DNA from: Camellia lanceoleosa
Taxonomy: Eukaryota > Streptophyta > Magnoliopsida > Ericales > Theaceae
Length of the DNA: 64,000 nucleotides
NCBI GenBank assembly: GCA_025200525.1
Contig: CM045758.1
Span: 167,674,261-167,738,260, forward strand
Direction: 5' to 3'
In this document: positions 56,816 to 64,000 of the stretch, one piece after another
How the letters are laid out: each line of letters opens with the position of its first letter
Position numbering within the stretch: position 1 is the first letter of the stretch
The notes under the pieces: model-generated
What the model was told of the DNA's origin: nothing
Databases searched by the model: none
What the model saw: the letters and a program-made list of their open reading frames with translations, nothing else
Made by a program: the position numbers and the translations under genes

Positions 56816-57940
56816 ATTATTTTTATTTACAAGTTTACTCGGACTTATTTTTAATAGAATTTGATGAGAATTAAGTCTAATTATTCAAACATACGGTGGT
56901 ATTACATGCACCAATTAGTGTACTGACTAGTGTACCAACACTAGTTATGACATTATTATTGATCATACTCATTAATTACATTACAAATCACAAAAACCTA
57001 TTAAATTATGCTACATTATCAATTAGTACACTATAGTTAATATACTAATTGGTACATATAACATTATTCTAAAACATATTGATAGTTTACCCTTTAATTA
57101 ATTGTAACATTTTCATTTTGACAGGTTTCTTTTCGAAAAATACACCATAAATATGTTTTTAAAAGAGATGATTTATTTTTTTAAAATAATAAATATAATA
57201 TAACAAAATAAATATAATTATAATTATTATTTTTATAAATAATACACATAAATAAAATTTATAAAATAAACTATTAAAATTATTAAAAGTAAACCGGTGA
57301 TCTGAAACTTGGAAGTCAAACCGTTTGAGCATCACCATATGGGGCCGAAAAATTAAGTTATGCCATATAAGACTTTAATCTTTAAAAAATGTGTTTACAA
57401 TTTACCCTTTTAAATATTTTCTTTTATTATTATAAAGTGAGATTTTCCTCACGCGGACAGGCTATTAAAGGTCAGAATCAACATTCAAAAGATGTTTGAA
57501 ACAGACAGCTGCTTCATGATTCCCCTTAGCTGTATTACTCATTACTTCACTCAAAATTTTTTTAGTAATGGTTTATAGTATTAATTTTGATATTTTAATA
57601 ACGCACTAATGACATGATAAAGAAAGAAAAAAAAAAAAAATCAAGATTGAAATATCACATTATAGTGGGTGGAATTTACTGTTAGCTCAATAGAATTGGT
57701 TTTAAAACTTAAAAATTAGAACTCTAAAATATTTTTCAAATTTTTTTAGTGAGTAATTATGTAATGAAAATTAATTTGAGTATTGTGAGATTTATATAGG
57801 ATTTATGTAAAATGTGATAGAAATTAATTTTTGAATTGAAAAAGGTGAATTTATAACATTACTCTGTCTTTTGAAGATTATTTGATAGTCTTTTAATATT
57901 GGAGTTTTTTTAAGTGTGCAAGTGCACACCATGTGCCACT
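56816..57940. other. Noncoding AT-rich DNA
   Basis: No gene recognised. Short A/T microsatellite-like stretches only. Confidence 0.45.
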
Positions 57941-57948
57941 TACACAAA

Positions 57949-58127
57949 AGGTGTAAGTGTAAGGTGTAAGTATAAGTATAAGGTGTAAGTGTAAGGTGTA
58001 AGTGTAAGGTGTAAGTGGGTTGCATATGGTGTGCAACCTCAAAAAATGTGTAAGTGTAAGGTTTAATTTTTCACAAAAGGTGTAAGTGTAAGGTGTAAGT
58101 GTAAGGTATAAAGTGTAAGGTGTAAGT
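57949..58127. repeat. Minisatellite of 6/12-bp GTGTAAG-type units
   Basis: Irregular tandem copies of GTGTAAGGTGTAA / AAGTGTAAGGTGT. They are interrupted once by TTGCATATGGTGTGCAACC near 58019-58037. Flanks on both sides carry inverted 'tgcacacca' motifs. Confidence 0.85.
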
Positions 58128-59870
58128 TGCACACCATAACCAAACCCTTTAATATTATTCTACATTAGTGATATGAGTCTTTTAATTTTTTAAAATTTAT
58201 AAGGTTCATATTTTAGACCCATAAATTTATCTATAATAATGTGGTAAGGAAGATGGATCTCATCATTAAGTGTATAACTAATCAAGAATTGATATTTATC
58301 ATACCACATTATTGTAAGTTGAATTGTGAAAGATTTTTTAAGATCTCAAACATTTTTCTAAAATTTAACATAAAAATAGTAAGTGTTACATTAATAAAAT
58401 ACAAATTGTAACATCACATGAATTTGCCCCAAAATCATACTATAATTTTTCTATTTTGAGGTAATTATTTAATAATTTTGAAATATAATGTGATATTATT
58501 TTATAAATGATATATATTAATTTATATTTGTTAAATAAGTAAAAAATACAAAATAAACTAATTAGTATACGTCACAATTTCTTATTAGTGGAGAGTAAGA
58601 TACATGATATTTGGAAAGTATCTATTAATTTTTTTTGAATCTTTTGTAATAAAAAATGCTTATGACTCCTAAATTATTATTGTTAAATAATTTTATTCCC
58701 ATTCACTTGATAGGATGTATCTTCATTGATTTTTTTTTTAAAAAAAATTAATCAATAATTCAACAATTAATATGTAATAGTTGATATCAATATAAACAAA
58801 ATTAAGAATTGATATTTTAAAAAAAAATAGTAAATTAATGCTATTTTGATTCGTATTTTCACGTGTTTGTGAGAGGAAATAGTACATACTATGATTAATT
58901 TTTTGCTTTAGGTTAGGCAATTTTATAGTTCTTGTTTGCATTAAAATGAATTTGTTAAGCACCTTTAACCATTTAATATTGCTCAAATTAAATTTTATTT
59001 AAAAGGATTTAGCTACACCTTGGTTGAAGTATAACATTGGTCATTTTTCATTGGCCATGGTTGTCAATAAGTAAAGAAAAATGTTGAAAAAATTCGAGTT
59101 TCAAAGTAATTCTAAATATATTTTTCACACATTTTAAAATACTATTTTACACATTTTTTTATTTTATTTTATTTATAATGGTAGTTAGCCTCACATTATT
59201 TTTTTTTTTATTTTAAGAATGAAAGAGAATAAAAGATGAAAAAAAATACATTTGTAGCAATAAATTTTAAACTATGCCTGAAAAAAATAATAATAAAATA
59301 ATAACACATCAGCCAACCCATAGTCTTGGCTCCACACCGACTCAAAAGCATCATATTTTTACTTCCTCACTCAAAGAGTGGTACTAAATGCATTAATTAA
59401 TATATCAATACGAGTAATATTAGAGATTTAATATATTAATTACTATATCAATATGAGTAATACTAGAGATTTAGTATATTAATTAGTATATCAAAATGAG
59501 TAATACTAGAGATTTTAAAAGTTCTATCAAAATTTCTATCAATATGAGTTCCACACCCATATGAGACATTAGATAAAAATTTGAATAGAATTTTGATATC
59601 TCTAACATTTTTGTACCAATATATGCTACGATATTGTCACTTCAAAATTATGAATCACACTCATTATATAAATTACAAAATCTAAAACCTCAAAAATTAT
59701 GACATGATCATTTATTAATACACTAATTAATATAATAATTAATACATATAACTTTACTTAATCTATAATCATAATGGCTGTGGACTCCACACCAAAAAGT
59801 AATGGTGTGGGGTCACTTGGTGTGGGGACACAAATGAAGTAAATGGATAGTTTAAATGTCGTGTAAAAAA
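58128..59870. other. Noncoding AT-rich DNA
   Basis: 'atatgagtaatactagagattta' recurs around 59405-59515 in a short duplication. No gene seen. Confidence 0.45.
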
Positions 59871-59874
59871 AAAA

Positions 59875-60770
59875 ATATTTAGTATGTTTGATTTTAGTTT
59901 TTAAAATTTAGTTTTTTAAAAATTAATTTTTTTATTTTTTGTATTTTTTTATTTTTAGTGAATATTTTTTAAATTTTTAGTAATTTTTTTACATTTTTAA
60001 ATGCACCATACTTAGATATATTTAAATAGTAAAATATTTGTGAAAAAATATTTTAAAAAATTAATAAATATACAAAAATATGAAAAATATACTGAATTTT
60101 TAATTTTTTTTTTGTATTTTTTTTTCATATTTAGTGTATTTTTTAAAGATTTTTTTCTATAAATATTATACTTTTTAAGTGTATATATGTTAGGTATGTC
60201 TAAAAATTTTAAAAATTGCTTAAATTATTAAATAAATTCATTGAAAATATTAAAATATGAAAAATAAAAAAGTAGAATTTTCTGAAAATTGTTTTCTGAA
60301 AATCAGAATCAAACAAGATGATTGTGTTTGGTTTCAATTTTTTGGATTTAATATTTTAAAATTTGATTTTTTTATTTTTTGTATTTTTTATTTTAGTGAA
60401 TATTTTTAAAATTTTAAGCAATTTGTTTTTTTTTTAAATGTACCTTATATAGATGTATTTAAAAAAAATATTTGTAAAAAAATATTTTAAAAAATCAATA
60501 AATACACAAAAATAGGAAAAATATACTGAATTTATATATATATTTATATATTTTATAATTTTGGTATTTAGTGAAATTTTTTTAATTTTTTTTTTACAAA
60601 TATTATACTTTTTAAATGTATTTATGTTAGGTGCACCTAAAAATTAAAAAAATTACTTAAAATATTTTTAAAAATTAGTAAAAATAAAAAAACACAAAAA
60701 ATAAAAGATTTCAATTTTAAAAAAAATAAATTTAGAAAACTCAAAACAAACAAACTGAATGATGTTCATA
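59875..60770. repeat. Two adjacent diverged copies of a ~450-bp extremely AT-rich unit
   Basis: The first copy is about 59880-60310 and the second about 60325-60760. Shared ordered blocks: 'tttttttattttttgtattttt', 'tagtgaatattttt', 'aaatgtacc/aaatgcacc', 'gaaaaatatactgaattt' and 'ttatgttaggt(a/g)'. Each begins near a 'gtttgatttt/gtttggttt' motif. Confidence 0.75.
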
Positions 60771-61529
60771 ACTACGCAATAAAATGTCATTAAAGAAAAA
60801 AAATGACCAAAAAAAATATCAATATAAAATTTACATATTTCGAAATATTTTTTTGCATATTTCTATGCATTTCAATATGACCCCACAACAAAAAGTAATG
60901 ACTGGATGTGGGGTCCAGCATCCCCTATATTAGTCTATTTTTTTATTTTTTTATTTTTAAGTGACATTAACTATCTACTTTTTATATATATTTTCATAAA
61001 AAATAAAAAAAAATATACTTATTTATTTCAAACACTCAGTGAATGTGGTGGTTTGGCGTTATTTACTACTTAAAAGAAAATGATTAAAATTTAAAATATC
61101 AATATAATTTTTGCATATTTTATATTTTTTGTTTGAATATTTTTAAGCATTAAAATACTTTCTTTGCACCATGTTGTTGACAGCCCAAAATTGTTGACAT
61201 GGGCCTTGTTGTGGGCTCGAAGCTATTTCTCCAGCTTTGACACGGGCTTTGGCCCAATTCATATATTCTCCGGTCGAACATACTACAGAATTTAAAAACG
61301 TAAATTACACTTTTCAGCAGAATTTGACCTAAATTTCATTTTGATCCCTATTATTTCAATTTAAACTTTAAGTCTATTTTTAATTTAATCTTTCTTTTCA
61401 AGTTTGAAGTTAAAATTAATAATTTAGAACACTTATTAATCTCTTGAGGTGTATGTGTAAAAAAATTTAAAGAAACTTGGATAAAAGAATTAAATTAAAA
61501 CTGAATTTATAAAGTGCGGGGACCAATTT
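60771..61529. other. Noncoding DNA
   Basis: 'ccaaaaagtaatgg..gtggggtc' near 59800 recurs as 'caaaaagtaatgactggatg' near 60890. No gene seen. Confidence 0.45.
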
Positions 61530-61785
61530 GGCCATGTTTGGTTTGATTTTTTGAAATTATTTTCAAAATTTAAAAATAATAATAATTAATTTGACAAAAA
61601 TAACCATCGAAAAACATATATTTTAATTTTAAAAATTTTTTTCTATCTTCCTAAAAGATAAAACTATATAAAAATGGAAAGTGCTTTTCATTTTTTTCAC
61701 CAAATTATTTTTAAATTTTTGATTTTTTAAAAATATTTTAAAAACCAAATCAAAGCAAGTCTCTAATTATTTAATGTATGGAGAC
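61530..61785. mobile_element. MITE-like element with imperfect inverted ends
   Basis: The left end TTGGCCATGTTTGGTTTGAT pairs loosely with the right part, which reads 'gagacttgctttgatttggtt' on the other strand. The inner 'tttaaaaataa'/'ttatttttaaa' stretches also pair. No target duplication found. Confidence 0.5.
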
Positions 61786-61854
61786 CAAATAAAGTGTGGG
61801 GGCAAAGTGAATTTTACATAGGAATTTACAATATATAAAAATAATAATAATAAA

Positions 61855-62480
61855 CACTACAACAAATTATACTTTTGGCGGCTAAATTTTTAGTCACCAA
61901 AAGTCATATTTTAGTCACCAAAACATTTTACCGACTAAACTTTTTGGTCGCCAACTTTGTTGCTAGACTATTGTCGGGGAAAGGTATTGGCGACTAAAAA
62001 TTATTTAGTCGCTGAAAGTCCTCAATTGGTGACTTAGAATTATTTAGTCACTAAAAATATTCAATTGGCGACTAATTTTTTAGTTGCCAAAAGTTCATAA
62101 TAAATTTAACATGATATTTTTAGCGATTAAAATTTTTTGTCGCCAAAACCTTAATCAATTCAGGCGACCAAACTTTTAGTCGCTAATTTTCTTTTTTATT
62201 CATCTTATTTCTTTTAGCTACTAAATGGTTTAGCAGCTTAAAGTTTAGTTTCTGTTTAGTTACTAAAGTTTTAGTCGCCAATTAATTTTCTTTCTTTTGT
62301 TTTTTGTTTTTTTTTTTTTTTTTTGGCTACTACATATTTAGTCGCCAAAAGATTTATTTCCATTTAATTCTTTTTTTAGCTACTAACTATTTAGTCGTTA
62401 AAAATATTTATTCCATTTTTGGCTACCAATTGCTTAGTAGCCAAAAACATAATTTTTTGTTTTTTGTTTTTTGTTTTTAA
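61855..62480. mobile_element. CACTA terminus and subterminal repeats
   Basis: It starts CACTACAACAAATTATAC and then carries a dozen or more TTTAGTCGCC / GGCGACTAAA variants to about 62440. The first ~150 bp align in inverted orientation with the right end of the composite region (31080-31223). The other end is not in the window. Confidence 0.8.
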
Positions 62481-62757
62481 AATTAATTTGTCTACAACTT
62501 ATATGTATTCCGTGCAACCAGTAACATGTATACAAACAAAACAATACATATATATATCATCACCCATTCCACAATCTGCATCTATTTCACTTACAATCAT
62601 CCAAACAAAATTATAACTTTTAATGTCAACATTGCAAACAAAGTATATTCCAACTTAAAATAATAATTTCATACAAACCTATTTAAACATATGAGCTACC
62701 AGTGACATCCATACACCATCTATATATAAAATCAAAAGACTTCAAAAATTCACTAGA

Positions 62758-63057
62758 ATAAATCAAAAGGCGTTCTGTTGGTGTTGAGCAGAACCCAATA
62801 AGACGTAATAGATTCTTGTGAACAACTATACTTATCATCTCAACTTCACGCTGGAATGCTGCGTCTCCACCAGAACTCTCATAGTCATTTAATTGTTTCA
62901 CAGCCACTTTAGTATTATTTGAAAGCACCCCTTTATAAACCTTTCCAAAACCCCCCCTTCGAAGGACATTTTTCTCATTAAAGTTGTCTATAGCTACCTG
63001 TAAATCTCGCGAAGCAAATCTTCTCAATTGGCCAAATGAAATTCTTTTGTCAACTTC
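62758..63057 (-). pseudogene. LRR receptor-like kinase fragment (start of kinase domain)
   Basis: The minus strand encodes [80 protein letters not shown] and [20 protein letters not shown]. This is the juxtamembrane part and N-lobe of a plant LRR-II/NIK/SERK-like receptor kinase: glycine loop, VAVK lysine, and Glu in the αC-like REVEMIS segment. The loop begins LRRGGFG where LGQGGFG is usual, so its first glycine is lost. Similarity stops after LLIY; the hinge, catalytic loop and C-lobe are missing. It lies about 280 bp inside the CACTA subterminal repeats and is probably a captured exon. Confidence 0.87.
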
Positions 63058-63464
63058 ACATGAGCATACAAATAAACAGAATCCATCAGTAAATTACCAG
63101 AAAATCCAAGTCACAACAAAATCAATACCTCAATTATATATCTACCAAAGATTTAGAATTAATGAGAAAGCTAGAGGTTAATACACATTGACAAGATAAT
63201 ATATCAGACACTGAGGAACTAACAAAAATATAATGCGCCCAGAAAAGGAAATTATGAATTATGAACTATAAACTATGCTAATAAAATCTCAAAATTCAAC
63301 TGATAACATTTCTTTAGCATTGTTTCATTAAATCCAATTTTATATACTAATAAGTATTTTTTGCTTTTCTCAAAAGAACCCAATCTGCATGTAGATATCA
63401 AAGATGCTTCACAAATTGATTAGGGAAAAATATTAAATAAACTTAACAAACAGTTGTCACAAGT
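63058..63464. other. Noncoding, possibly CACTA interior
   Basis: AT-rich sequence between the kinase fragment and the tandem array. An acceptor-like site may lie just upstream of the kinase exon on the minus strand. Nothing else was recognised. Confidence 0.4.
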
Positions 63465-64000
63465 CTTTTTCTGACTAAGTTTAAGGCGTATTCGGCTCTA
63501 ACTCTTAACTTACGGGTCCAAATTATATTCCGTTAGTTGTCACAAGTCCTATTTGTTAAGAGGAAGCTATCCGTGAGAGCCACATGCTGGTTTGGGGGTT
63601 GTTTTGAATTTTTGCCCCCGGAACACCTTTTTTCGACTAAGTTTAATGCGTATTCGGCTTTAACTCCCAACCTATAGGTCCGAATTACATTCCATCAGTT
63701 GTCACAAGTCCTATTTGTCAAGGGGAAGCTGTCCGTGAGAGCCACACAGTGGTTCGGGGGTTGTTTTGAATTTTCGCCTCCAGAACGCCCTTTTTCGACT
63801 AAGTTTAAGGTGTATTTGGCTCTAACTCTCAACCTACGAATCCGAATTACATTCTATCAGTTGTTACAAGTCCTATTTGTCAAGGGAAAGCTGTCTGTGA
63901 GAGTTACACGGTGGTTCGGGGGGTGTTTTGAATTTTTACCCCCGAAACGTCCTTTTTTGACTAAGTTTAAGGCGTATTCGGCTCTAACTCCTAATCTACG
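63465..64000. repeat. Tandem array, period about 162-163 bp, continuing past the window
   Basis: Units begin TTTTTCGACTAAGTTTAAGG near 63465, 63628, 63790 and 63953. Each contains 'gtattcggctctaactc', 'cagttgtcacaagtcctatt', 'gaagctgtccgtgagagcca', 'gtggttcggggg' and 'ttttgaattttt'. Copies differ by scattered substitutions. At least 3.3 units are visible; the array may be larger. Confidence 0.9.

Noticed and set aside
62683..63057. Functional receptor kinase
   Set aside because: Only the N-lobe is present, the glycine loop is altered, and the frame diverges after LLIY.
1..64000. tRNA and rRNA genes
   Set aside because: No rRNA-like block and no convincing tRNA cloverleaf was noticed; TGGTATCAGAGC matches are retrotransposon primer-binding sites.

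Overview
This is nuclear DNA from a flowering plant, most likely a eudicot. It is AT-rich, its genes carry GT-AG introns, and it is packed with plant transposable elements. Three host genes look intact or nearly so. The first is a complete eIF6 gene (coding 12126-16547, + strand, seven coding exons, 245 residues). The other two are DIVARICATA-type two-MYB transcription factor genes on the minus strand: MYB-A (33220-34857, 336 residues) and MYB-B (39562-42458, C-terminus uncertain). They share the same layout, with the intron at the same place in the second MYB repeat, so they look like a diverged tandem pair.

Layout. 1-3989: the 5' part of a decayed minus-strand Ty3/Gypsy element with a ~2.4 kb LTR. 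3990-11430: AT-rich noncoding DNA with local duplications and foldback repeats. 11437-11686: a MITE with a perfect 9-bp target duplication. 11850-16900: eIF6 with two telo-boxes and a TATA-like box. 17500-18502: two more MITEs of one family. 20066-22433: a solo LTR related to the Gypsy LTR at the left edge, with a perfect 5-bp duplication. 22887-31223: small CACTA elements and a composite region of 'TAGTCGCC' subterminal repeats holding fragments of a V-ATPase subunit F gene and an O-methyltransferase gene, plus several LINE 3' ends. 33220-42530: the two MYB genes, separated by a dead RTE-type LINE that itself carries a later LINE insertion. 44058-55009: a complete ~11 kb CACTA transposon with matching ends and the duplication GCA. 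It holds a truncated TNP2-type transposase, a Copia element, two exons of a class VIII-like myosin and a DUF4283 fragment. 55028-61850: small elements, a 760-bp foldback, a minisatellite and very AT-rich duplicated DNA. 61855-63060: another CACTA end followed by a receptor-kinase exon fragment. 63465-64000: a tandem array with a ~162-bp period that runs off the window.

The main theme is gene capture and nesting. At least five unrelated host-gene fragments (V-ATPase F, O-methyltransferase, myosin, DUF4283 protein, LRR receptor kinase) lie in or beside CACTA-type elements. Several keep their original splice sites, which points to capture at the DNA level. The most unusual single structure is the Copia element: its reverse transcriptase is missing, and a duplicated 167-bp piece of its own gag sits where that domain should be.
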